NCBI GenBank assembly: GCA_025353725.1
Contig: JANXOF010000020.1
Coordinates: 1 to 41,467, forward strand
DNA length: 41,467 bases
Reading direction: 5' to 3'
Origin: Polyangiaceae bacterium
GTDB taxonomy: Bacteria; Myxococcota_A; Polyangia; Polyangiales; Polyangiaceae
Positions within the stretch are counted from its first letter, which is position 1. Every line of letters starts with the position of its first letter. Shown one piece after another: positions 16,764 to 23,731 of the stretch. Position numbers and translations under genes: made by a program. A model generated the notes under the pieces. It had not been told where the DNA came from and did no database searches. It was given only the letters and a program-made list of their open reading frames with translations.

Positions 16764-17345
16764 ATGCGCGCCTTCATAGTTGCCGTTGCAGGTCTTACGT
16801 TCGTCTCTTCCGTCGCCTCGGCTGAACCGCCGCCAAAGGCGTCCGGCGCTCCTGCCTCTGGCGCTGCGGCTATGCACGGCGACAGGAAGGGCGAAGGTGT
16901 CGCCGTGCACGGCGAGAAGAAGGGTGAAGGCGCCGTGGAGCCCGGCGACAAGAAGGTCGAAGGAGCTACGGCTCGCGGCGATAAAAAGGTAGACGACGAC
17001 GATGACGACGCGCCCGCAGGTGCCACCGCCGCTGCCGGCAAGCCCCCGGTGGGTCGTCGCACGCCCGCTCAGCTCGCGTTCCGCCAGGAGCTATGGAAGC
17101 GTCGTGAGCAGGCCATCGAGGCAAAGGTTCACAAGGGCGGAAGGCGATTGACCGAGGAAGAGCGCGAGGCAGTCAAGGCGCACTGGCTGCGCGTCAGCCG
17201 CCTCATGCGAATCCGTGAGTTAGCGCAGGAGGACAAGGCGGACGCCATCGTCAAGCGCGCCGACGCGGCCCTTGCGCGTGAGGAAAAAAAGATGGACACG
17301 AAGCTCGATAAGATAACCGCCAAGGCGACGGGAGGTGTGAAGTGA
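16764..17345 (+). CDS. Secreted charged-repeat protein of unknown function
   Basis: 193 residues. AGGAGG lies 5 bases before the ATG, and MRAFIVAVAGLTFVSSVASA is a clean Sec signal cleaved after SA-EP. Residues ~37-75 hold four imperfect 12-residue units (HGDRKGEGVAV, HGEKKGEGAVE, GDKKVEGATA, GDKKVDDDDDD), a run of Asp follows, and residues ~100-190 form a basic, probably coiled-coil region (RQELWKRREQAIEAKV, LTEEEREAVKAHWLRVSRLM). No family is recognised. The stop overlaps the GTG of the next gene by four bases (GTGA), so both are one operon. Confidence 0.82.
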   Translation: MRAFIVAVAGLTFVSSVASAEPPPKASGAPASGAAAMHGDRKGEGVAVHGEKKGEGAVEPGDKKVEGATARGDKKVDDDDDDAPAGATAAAGKPPVGRRTPAQLAFRQELWKRREQAIEAKVHKGGRRLTEEEREAVKAHWLRVSRLMRIRELAQEDKADAIVKRADAALAREEKKMDTKLDKITAKATGGVK

Positions 17346-17659
17346 AGCGCGCACGGCTTGTCACGCTCGCCGTCGTCGTCACACTCGCCGCTGTCGGAGC
17401 CTGCACTCCGAAGGAGACTGCGGCGACAGCTGACGCGCAAGCGTCGACGACCGGAAGCACGCCTACGACCGCCTCTTCGACGACAGCCGCGGCGACGCCG
17501 AGCGCGTCTGCGGCCGCGTCGACCGCGTCGACCGCGGTGGGCGCGACGGGGCCCGACTTGTTGCCGAGTCACGGTGAGATTGCCAAGCAGGTGCGCGGCG
17601 AGGTCACGAAGCAGAACTACAAGTCAGAGCTCGACAAACTCGAGAAGGAGCCTGAGTAG
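17342..17659 (+). CDS. Small Ala/Thr/Ser-rich lipoprotein
   Basis: 105 residues starting with GTG at 17342, overlapping the previous stop; the GGAGGTG inside the upstream gene is its ribosome-binding site. MKRARLVTLAVVVTLAAVGA precedes the lipobox cysteine at residue 21. A low-complexity Ala/Thr/Ser stalk of ~45 residues leads to a short charged C-terminal helix (HGEIAKQVRGEVTKQNYKSE). The coupling suggests that it anchors or assists the charged-repeat protein encoded just upstream. No homologue is recognised. Confidence 0.8.
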   Translation: MKRARLVTLAVVVTLAAVGACTPKETAATADAQASTTGSTPTTASSTTAAATPSASAAASTASTAVGATGPDLLPSHGEIAKQVRGEVTKQNYKSELDKLEKEPE

Positions 17660-17703
17660 CTGGTGCTAATCAGGCCTTAGAGTTGCGAGGGGGCGCGGAG
17701 TCG

Positions 17704-18261
17704 CTACCGCGACCACAGGGCCCCGAGCTCGAGTTCCACGGCATCGAAAGGTGCTACGCGCACTCTGTCGAAGTCTTCGTGCGTCGCGATAAGCAGGTAG
17801 CTGTCACCTTCGCTACGAAACGCTTCGAGTGTCTTAGCGAGGGGGTCAATTAGCCAGAGGTAGGCGACGTGCTCGCGCGCGTAGATGCGTCGTTTTGGCC
17901 CGCGGTCGACCTTGCTCGTGTTCGGGGACAGCACCTCGCAGATCCAGTCTGGTGCCATGGTGAAGTACGCGGCCTCGGGCATCTCCGGCATACGCTCGCG
18001 GCGCCACCCGGCCAGGTCCGGCACTACGATGTCGCTCTCAAAATGCAGTTCGGGCTCATCGAGAATGAGCCATCCGCCGGGCCCTCCGCGGCCCCGGTCG
18101 AATGGCCCGCCGATATCGATACCGAGCGTCGATGCCGCGCGCGCGTGGGGGCTGGCGGGTCGTGGATGCGCATGGAGCACACCTTCTACGATTTCCGCGA
18201 CCTGGGGCTCGGGAACGGCGAGGAGGTCCTCGTAGGTGGCCAAGCGATGCGCCTGAGACAT
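17704..18261 (-). CDS. Uma2-family (DUF820) PD-(D/E)XK nuclease-like protein
   Basis: 185 residues from the ATG at 18261 (MSQAHRLATYEDLLAVPE); longer in-frame extensions are low-complexity and unlike the family. Key elements are the opening YEDLLAVPEPQVAEIVEGVL, the DIVVPDLAGW strand with the first catalytic Asp, WICEVLSPNT (the D/E-x-K-like strand), and DRGPKRRIYAREHVAYLWLI DP. Uma2 proteins have a restriction-endonuclease fold, are often highly paralogous, and have no settled function; a role in DNA metabolism or mobile elements is inferred. The gene converges on the lipoprotein gene ending at 17659, with 44 bp between stops. Confidence 0.88.
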   Translation of the reverse strand: MSQAHRLATYEDLLAVPEPQVAEIVEGVLHAHPRPASPHARAASTLGIDIGGPFDRGRGGPGGWLILDEPELHFESDIVVPDLAGWRRERMPEMPEAAYFTMAPDWICEVLSPNTSKVDRGPKRRIYAREHVAYLWLIDPLAKTLEAFRSEGDSYLLIATHEDFDRVRVAPFDAVELELGALWSR

Positions 18262-18577
18262 GGCTTTAATGCTAGCATGCCCAGGCTGACTGGGCCGATG
18301 CGCCCTCGGGCGCCGAGACGCTCCCGGGCGTTGCCCAAATACGTCCGCGGGGCGGTTCGCAGGCGCTTCCCCCGCGGTCGCGACTTCCTGGCTGTTAGGC
18401 GCCTTCCCGGTCGTTGGGGCACATCGTGCCACCACGGCGACAAGCGTTTGTCTAGCCTTTCGCGCCGGCAACCACCTACGCTTTGTTTCGGAAGAAGCGC
18501 CGGTCAGAGTTGAACCCGAAGCTCGGCGAGGGCCGGGAGTCAGGCCAACAGATGCGGGCTTCAAAAAGGAGGCGGGG
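18262..18577. other. Divergent intergenic region, no gene recognised
   Basis: 316 bp between the Uma2 gene (minus) and the glutaminase shard (plus). It should contain both promoters. A strong ribosome-binding site, AAGGAGGCGGGG, ends it at 18577. No coding or RNA feature was recognised. Confidence 0.6.
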
Positions 18578-19066
18578 ATGACGACAGGCTCCGGTAGCGC
18601 GCGACCACCCAGGACGAGAGCGATTGCAGACTCGATGGTGCCGGGATCGATACCGCCTCCGGTGGTCGAATTGATCTCGGAGGAGACGCGCGACCGGCGA
18701 CTGCTCCGCGCGCTCGACGTCAGCGGCACCGGACAGATCCCGCGTCGAGCATTGGCGGAAGCGGTCGCACGCGTCGGCCTTCGCGCCGATGACGTCCGGC
18801 TCGCAGAGTCGATGCAGCGCTTGGCGGAATATAGAGACGACGCGGTTCTTTCCACCGACGAGATGGTGCAGGTGATGCGCCCGAACGTCTCGCTTATCGA
18901 GCGCGCGTTGCGGGGTAACCTCGTGATCCCCGATTTTCCGGGCTTCTGTGACGAGATCCTCGAAATCTACGAGGAAACCCGGAACATCGGGGGCGGAAAG
19001 GTCGCTGATTATATCCCGCAGCTCGCGCGCGTGCCGGCGAAGCATTACGGCGTTTCGGTCTGCACT
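18578..19066 (+). pseudogene. glsA: N-terminal shard of glutaminase A with EF-hand-like domain
   Basis: The gene starts well (AAGGAGGCGGGG then ATG). Residues ~25-100 form an EF-hand-like pair (LLRALDVSGTGQIPRRALAE, DAVLSTDEMVQVM) as in glutaminases with that fusion. Then come LIERALRGNLVIPDFPGFCD and GGGKVADYIPQLARV, typical of the glutaminase N-terminus, and YGVSVCT just before the point where the family continues DGQRxSxGD and the catalytic SxxK. Exactly there repeat A copy 4 begins, and the frame runs 37 codons into the repeat before a stop at 19178-19180. The serine-nucleophile domain is missing, so no glutaminase activity is expected. Confidence 0.82.
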
Positions 19067-19176
19067 CAGATCGGTCGGTATTCCGCTGGGGCTGGAACTT
19101 TCTGCAACGATCGTCGTGAATTGCGCGTTACGTCTTCTCTCGGCTTCCGCCTCGACCGTTTGCGCTACCTATTCGC
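19067..19176 (+). repeat. Repeat A copy 4 (110 bp)
   Basis: Identical to copies 1 and 3. It joins a glutaminase N-terminal shard on its left to an FGE C-terminal shard on its right, both on the plus strand. In the glutaminase frame it reads [18 protein letters not shown]. Confidence 0.97.
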
Positions 19177-19433
19177 GTAGCGCACCGGGGGGCGATGGGC
19201 GGTGGGGTCACGCTGATTTAGGTGGCAATGCGTGGGAATGGAATGCCGACGGGTATCAAGTCTATTCGACGCTATGCATCGATTGCGCAAGCTTTACCCA
19301 AGCCGCCGATCGGGTGATTCGGGGCGGTAGTTTTAACAATGAAGCCTCGAAATTGCTTGCTTCAACGCGCGGCAGCGTTCCGCCGACGAATCGGGGCAGC
19401 GATGTCGGCTTTAGGTGCGCGAGAATTCCCTAA
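19177..19433 (+). pseudogene. C-terminal shard of an FGE/SUMF1-like protein
   Basis: Right after repeat A copy 4 the frame reads GDGRWGHADLGGNAWEWNAD, then ADRVIRGGSFNNEASKLLAS, then NRGSDVGFRCARIP and stop. This is the complete C-terminal portion of the formylglycine-generating-enzyme (SUMF1/EgtB/PvdO) fold, with the GNxxEW, RGGSF and VGFRCAR signatures. The N-terminal two thirds are absent. It is very close to the matching part of the gene at 20785-21932 and keeps a G that is missing there, so it documents the undamaged reading of that paralogue. Confidence 0.85.
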
Positions 19434-19570
19434 CCGTGGTCGCGCTTGCCTCCCAGCGCACGCAAGAATTGCCGCGCAATATGCTTCTTATCCATCAGGC
19501 GCTCAGGAGTAAGCAGTGCACCCTCACTTGCATACATGACCTTCGATGCTAGTACGTCGTCGGAGGAGTG

Positions 19571-20209
19571 ATGACCATGAACTTTACAAAGATTGCTGGG
19601 GTAGCAATGCTGTTTGCAGCGTCGGCGAGCCTCGCTGGATGCGCGGAATCCGTGAGCGATTCCAGCCAGGAGGTCGAAAACCTGACCCCTTCGGGCACGG
19701 CGAGCGCGGCACCCTTTTACAAGGTCTCGATAGGGCGGGCCCCGGAGGCCTCACTCATCTGGACGTACCACCCTACGTTCACCGCTCCAGCGTCCCGCTT
19801 GAACGCAAACGGCATCAAGTTTCATCGCAACTACACGCGGTTCGGCGACACCATCCCCGTGCAGCCGGGCAAGTCGATTCGATTTACCAATGACGCGGCG
19901 TTCGAGCTAAAGATCGAGGTCACCGTCATTCATTTCGGGGGCGGTCAAGAGCCTCCGTGCGATGCGCCGGCGACGTTTGACCGGCGACCGACGGTGACGC
20001 TCGCTCCAGGAGCGACGCTTGACGCGGTCGTCCCGTCGCAGTTCGGGGATATCGTCGAAGTCGTCATTCCGAGGGGTCAGCGAAGCTACGAGCAGTCGGG
20101 GACTCTCGTGCACGATAACGCATTCGACTACGTCGCTTCGAAAAGCGACACAGCGCTCACGGGAATGGGAACCTGTCACGGAGGCCCGCCCGGAGGCGCA
20201 TCCCTGTAA
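19571..20209 (+). CDS. Secreted lipoprotein of unknown function
   Basis: 212 residues from the ATG at 19571, behind GGAGGAG. MTMNFTKIAGVAMLFAASAS followed by LAGC is a lipoprotein signal with cysteine at residue ~24. The mature part is beta-rich (ASLIWTYHPTFTAPASRLNA, DTIPVQPGKSIRFTNDAAFE, VEVVIPRGQRSYEQSGTL), resembling a cupredoxin- or Ig-like sandwich, with a short Gly/His-rich tail (MGTCHGGPPGG). No family is recognised. A stem-loop about 100 bp downstream probably ends the transcript. Confidence 0.78.
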   Translation: MTMNFTKIAGVAMLFAASASLAGCAESVSDSSQEVENLTPSGTASAAPFYKVSIGRAPEASLIWTYHPTFTAPASRLNANGIKFHRNYTRFGDTIPVQPGKSIRFTNDAAFELKIEVTVIHFGGGQEPPCDAPATFDRRPTVTLAPGATLDAVVPSQFGDIVEVVIPRGQRSYEQSGTLVHDNAFDYVASKSDTALTGMGTCHGGPPGGASL

Positions 20210-20304
20210 CGCAGGCTCTCGCGAAGGGTCGCCGAAGCGGGCGGCACATGTCCGTAGAAACGTACGGCTCATGTTTGCCAACCACGACCGGAGATGGTGA
20301 CGTG

Positions 20305-20338
20305 AGCGCCCAGGACTGGCGAGGCAGTCTTGGGCGCT
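20305..20338 (+). terminator. Stem-loop, probable transcription terminator
   Basis: Arms AGCGCCCAGGACTG and CAGTCTTGGGCGCT pair over 14 bp (one G-U) around the loop GCGAGG. No T-run follows (TACCT). It lies between the lipoprotein gene ending at 20209 and the VOC gene starting at 20370. Confidence 0.6.
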
Positions 20339-20369
20339 TACCTGCGGTTCGGTGTAGTAGAGCGACCTG

Positions 20370-20744
20370 ATGCATCGTTCACGGTTGGCGGGGTTTATCA
20401 TCGACTGCAACACGGGGGATTTGGACGCCGCATCTGCGTTTTGGGGAGCGGCGTTCGGAATGCCCGTCATTGAGCGTGAGCCACCGAGTTACGGGAGGCT
20501 CGACGCGAGTTCGCGCGACCTTCACATTGAGGTCCAAAGGGTTGACCATCCAAGTCGAGTCCACCTCGACATTGAGACTGACGACATCGATGCCGAAGCA
20601 AATCGCCTCGAACGACTCGGTGCACTGCGCATTGAAAAGATAAAGCGGTGGTGGGTAATGGAGGCGCCGACTGGGCACCGCTTTTGCGTCGTTCGGGCAA
20701 AGTCGGACCTTACCGAAGGCGTCGGCGTGAGCATCTGGCGTTGA
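20370..20744 (+). CDS. VOC-superfamily (glyoxalase/bleomycin-resistance fold) protein
   Basis: 124 residues with paired beta-alpha-beta modules: LAGFIIDCNTGDLDAASAFW opens the first and RVHLDIETDDIDAEANRLER the second, ending EAPTGHRFCVVRAK. The family binds a metal in a fold assembled from two modules and includes glyoxalases, dioxygenases and antibiotic-binding proteins; the short, single-domain form here resembles the uncharacterised glyoxalase-like group (Glyoxalase_6). HLD in the second half and GHRFCVV at the end are typical. The substrate cannot be predicted. No close operon partner: the FGE gene follows 40 bp later and may be co-transcribed. Confidence 0.87.
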   Translation: MHRSRLAGFIIDCNTGDLDAASAFWGAAFGMPVIEREPPSYGRLDASSRDLHIEVQRVDHPSRVHLDIETDDIDAEANRLERLGALRIEKIKRWWVMEAPTGHRFCVVRAKSDLTEGVGVSIWR

Positions 20745-20784
20745 ATTTCACCACGCGTTGGCTCGTTGCAGGTAGCTCTTGAAG

Positions 20785-21932
20785 ATGCGAGGACGTGGGA
20801 TGGCTGTCGTGTTGGGTTGCGTCGTTACGGCGCCTTTTGCAGTGGCGTGCGCGGGCATCTTGGGCATCCACGAGCTGCCTTTGGACGACGGCCCTGACGA
20901 CGCCGCTGCGCAGGGCGAGGGTGGGCTCCCCGAAGCACGCGACCCACGTGACGCGAGCTTTCTTTCTGACGTCGGCGACGTGCCTGGTCCGCCGGACGGC
21001 AGCGTCATCGTGGCGCTGCTTCCCCCGAGTTGCGGCGTCGGCGACGCGGGCGGCCTTGGCCTCTCGAACTGCGGCCCTGTTCGCAACGAAAGCTGCTGCG
21101 CAAGCCCGCTTGTTCCGGGGGGTACGTATTACCGAGGCTACGATGGCGTAAGCAACAAGGACACAAGCGCGCCTGCGACGGTGAGCAGCTTTCGCCTCGA
21201 AAGGTTCGAGGCAACGGTGGGTCGATTCCGTAAGTTTGTGGCGGCTTCATCGGCGGGTTGGGTGCCCCCAGAAGGATCGGGGAAACACACCCACGTCAAC
21301 CATGGCGAAGGACTTTTGCAAGGCAGCTCGAATGTTCACGAACCAGGGTGGGACAGTACTTGGAATACCAACTTGGCAAATTCGCAAGCCGCATGGACGG
21401 AGAAGCTCTCGTGTGATTCGACCTACCAAACATGGACGGGTACACCAGGTGCAGACGAGGAACGCCCGATCGTCTGTGAATCATGGTTCGAGGCTGCGGC
21501 ATTTTGCATTTGGGACGGGGGGTTTCTGCCGAGTGAAGCCGAATGGAACTATGCGGCTTCAGGTGGAGACGAGCAGCGACCCTACCCCTGGTCCAATAAC
21601 CCTCCAACGTCGATAGATGTGGATTGTGGACGTGCGAATTATTCTGGATGTGCCGGAAGCACAATCAAGGTTGGTAGCGCACCGCAAGGTGATGGGAGAT
21701 GGGGCCATGCGGACTTGAGCGGCAATGCGTGGAATGGAATACAGATTGGTATCAAGCCTATTCAACGCCGTGCACGGATTGCGCAAACTTCACTCAAACG
21801 ACTTACCGCGTGACTCGAAGAGCAGGGTTTGGCAACGGCGCGTCAGAACTACTTGTTTCAACGCGAAGAAACTTTCCACCAGATCGGTCGGCATTCCGCT
21901 GGGGCTGGAACTTTCTGCAACGATCGTCGTGA
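20785..21932 (+). pseudogene. FGE/SUMF1-like lipoprotein, frameshifted and with its C-terminus replaced by repeat A
   Basis: Starts at ATG 20785 with a lipoprotein signal (MRGRGMAVVLGCVVTAPFAV then ACAGI). After an Asp/Ala linker the formylglycine-generating-enzyme fold follows: GGTYYRGYDG, SSFRLERFEATVGRFRKFVA, PIVCESWFEAAAFCIWDGGF, LPSEAEWNYAASGG, GDGRWGHADLSGNAW. At about 21733 one G of a GGG run is missing compared with the shard at 19190, shifting the frame to a stop at 21813. The true continuation (DWYQAYSTPCTDCANFT, then VTRRAGFGNGASELLVST) is in the next frame and runs into repeat A copy 5, ending [18 protein letters not shown] at 21932 instead of a normal VGFRCAR end. Confidence 0.85.
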
Positions 21933-21989
21933 ATTGCGCGTTACGTCTTCTCTCGGCTTCCGCCTTGACCGTTTGCGCTACCTATTCGC
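21880..21989 (+). repeat. Repeat A copy 5 (110 bp)
   Basis: Identical to copy 6; differs from copies 1, 3 and 4 by two transitions (GGCATTCC, CTTGACC). Left flank is the FGE gene, cut about ten residues before its normal end; right flank is non-coding sequence leading to the AbiEi-like gene. Confidence 0.97.
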
Positions 21990-22067
21990 CCATCCGTTCG
22001 AACTTTCGTGCGCCTTGCTCGTACGCCAGTTGCACCGTATCTTTTCTTCGGGAAGTCGAGAACAGTT

Positions 22068-22648
22068 GTGACCCACGCAGGAAAACCCGAACTCGACCCC
22101 GGCCGCGTTTATCGGACGCGCGACCTGAGCCGTTGGAGCGCAAATCCCCACGTCTTGCGAAACGCCTCGTTCGGTCCGGCGAGCTCGTCCCGCTTGCTCC
22201 TGGCCTGTTCGCGCATCCGAAATGCGGTCGCTTCGGGACCGTGCCGCCCGGCGACGAAGAGCTCCTGCGCGCGTTTCTCGATGACACCCCGTTCGTTCTT
22301 ACGGGGCCCGACCGTTGGAACGCGCTCGGCCTGGGAACGACGGCAGTCTTCGCAGAGACCTTAGTCTACAACCACAAGCGGTCTGGCCGCTTCGTGCTCG
22401 GCGGTCGCGCCTTCCAGCTGCGCCGCGTTGCGTTTCCCGATACGCCGGTGCCCGAGTGGTACGCCGTTGACCTGCTTCAGCACGCCGACCAAGTGGGAGC
22501 AGCGCGCTCCGACATCGCGAACGCACTCGCTCGCGCGCTAGCCGTAGGACGCTTCGACGGCGACCGGCTGCGGGCGATGGCGGCGCGCTATGCGACGCAA
22601 GCCATCCGCGAGCTCCTCGACTCGGCCATGGCGACGTCGCCCGCATGA
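22068..22648 (+). pseudogene. AbiEi-like / DUF6088 antitoxin-type protein, frameshifted
   Basis: From a GTG at 22068 the frame reads LDPGRVYRTRDLSRWSANP, then shifts at a CCCC run near 22147; the rest is in another frame: PRLAKRLVRSGELVPLAPGL, FLDDTPFVLTGPDRWNALGL, VYNHKRSGRFVLGGRAFQLR, then PEWYAVDLLQHADQ. One additional C would restore SANPPRLAKRL. The N-terminal winged helix and C-terminal domain are typical of AbiEi/DUF6088 antitoxins, which repress their operon and neutralise AbiEii. The stop overlaps the next start (ATGA). Whether the indel is real or a homopolymer sequencing error is open. Confidence 0.8.
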
Positions 22649-23241
22649 TATTCGTCCACGACGACCCGGATTTCGAAGACCGTATGCGTATCGTCGCGCG
22701 CGATCGTCGTCTGTCCGGGGTGCTTCGCCCGTTCGTTCTCCTCGAGGTGGGGAGTGCCCGCGTGACGCCAGCCGTCCATAAGGACTTGACGTCGTTTGTT
22801 CATGAGCATCTTCACGACCTCAGGCAGCTCGAATTGTGCGATTTGAACCTCCCGGCGGCGGTGAGGTGCGTGCACCCGCTCGTAACGCTGCTCGAGAAGT
22901 TCGACGCGATTCATCGACGAGCGCTCAAGCCAGAGGCGGAGCCCGCGACGTTCGTGCGGCCTTTCGAAGACGCTGCGCGCATCATCGCCGCCGCGCCGTC
23001 GCTACCCGTGTTGGCGGACAACACGGACGTTCGGACGCTCGCAGCGGAAATGGTTAAGCAGAAACAGCTCGCTTCGCTCCCAAGTGCGACAGATGTCGCA
23101 TTCGCCCCCGATCAGGGCTCGCGATGGAACGACATCCGCCGCGCACACGAAGCCATCGCGCCAATGTTCTGGGGAGAGCACATCTCGCTTGACGATGCGT
23201 GCGCCGCCATTTGCGGATGGATCGCACGGTTGTACGCGTAG
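22645..23241 (+). CDS. AbiEii-like nucleotidyltransferase toxin, N-terminal third missing
   Basis: 198 residues starting at an ATG that overlaps the preceding stop. LRPFVLLEVGSARVTPAVHK, then HEHLHDLRQLELCDLNLPAA, HPLVTLLEKFDAIHRRAL and PFEDAARI match the middle and C-terminal parts of AbiEii/AbiGii nucleotidyltransferases. Full-length members have ~90 more N-terminal residues with the KGGTSLSK..x..RFSEDxDL catalytic motif; no such sequence is found here, and the frame opens with IFVHDDPDFEDRM. Without the GS-x-D-x-D site the product should lack transferase activity. Together with the broken antitoxin this is a decayed abortive-infection pair next to the restriction operon. Confidence 0.72.
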   Translation: MIFVHDDPDFEDRMRIVARDRRLSGVLRPFVLLEVGSARVTPAVHKDLTSFVHEHLHDLRQLELCDLNLPAAVRCVHPLVTLLEKFDAIHRRALKPEAEPATFVRPFEDAARIIAAAPSLPVLADNTDVRTLAAEMVKQKQLASLPSATDVAFAPDQGSRWNDIRRAHEAIAPMFWGEHISLDDACAAICGWIARLYA

Positions 23242-23731
23242 CGGCCTGATGGGCAGCTGCTAACTCTTACTTCGCAACGCGAAAGCTTACGGCTGAAGCG
23301 GAGAGCTTACGAATCCTGTTGGACGCCTTCGGATCGGAACGCGCTTGGGCGCGGATTGATTTCGAGCGTCTGCGGGCGTGCCAAGCGGGCGTCCGCGCGA
23401 TGAGGCCAACGCTCGTGGGCGGAATTGCGAGCTCCTCGGCTGGCATCGGAAGCCTGGCGACGAGCTATCGCGCACTTACGCGAGCGGCTCGCATGCCAAA
23501 AAGGCCGCGCTCGATGGGTTGCGCGTGGTCTCCCACCCGCGCAGACGCGCTCCGTAAGCCTCGACGCCGTCCCGGAAGGCTCCTTTCGGCGCGATGTCTG
23601 TAAGTCCAAGGTAAGTTACGTCATCGCGCACGTTGCGCGGCGATTCCGCACGGCTGGCACGGCACTGGACTTCCACTGCTTTGCATCCCCGGTCTCGGTG
23701 CCTATCGCCTACACTCGCGCTGCGAGGTGGC
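23242..23731. other. No gene recognised between the AbiE pair and hsdM
   Basis: 490 bp. Several open frames exist (for example a 94-codon frame from 23319) but none has a ribosome-binding site, a familiar motif or consistent codon use. The right end (GAGGTGG before 23732) supplies the hsdM ribosome-binding site. It probably carries the restriction operon promoter and decayed DNA. Confidence 0.55.

Noticed and set aside
23319-23603. 94-codon frame upstream of hsdM as a gene
   Set aside because: No start signal, irregular composition and no family resemblance; left as unassigned intergenic DNA.
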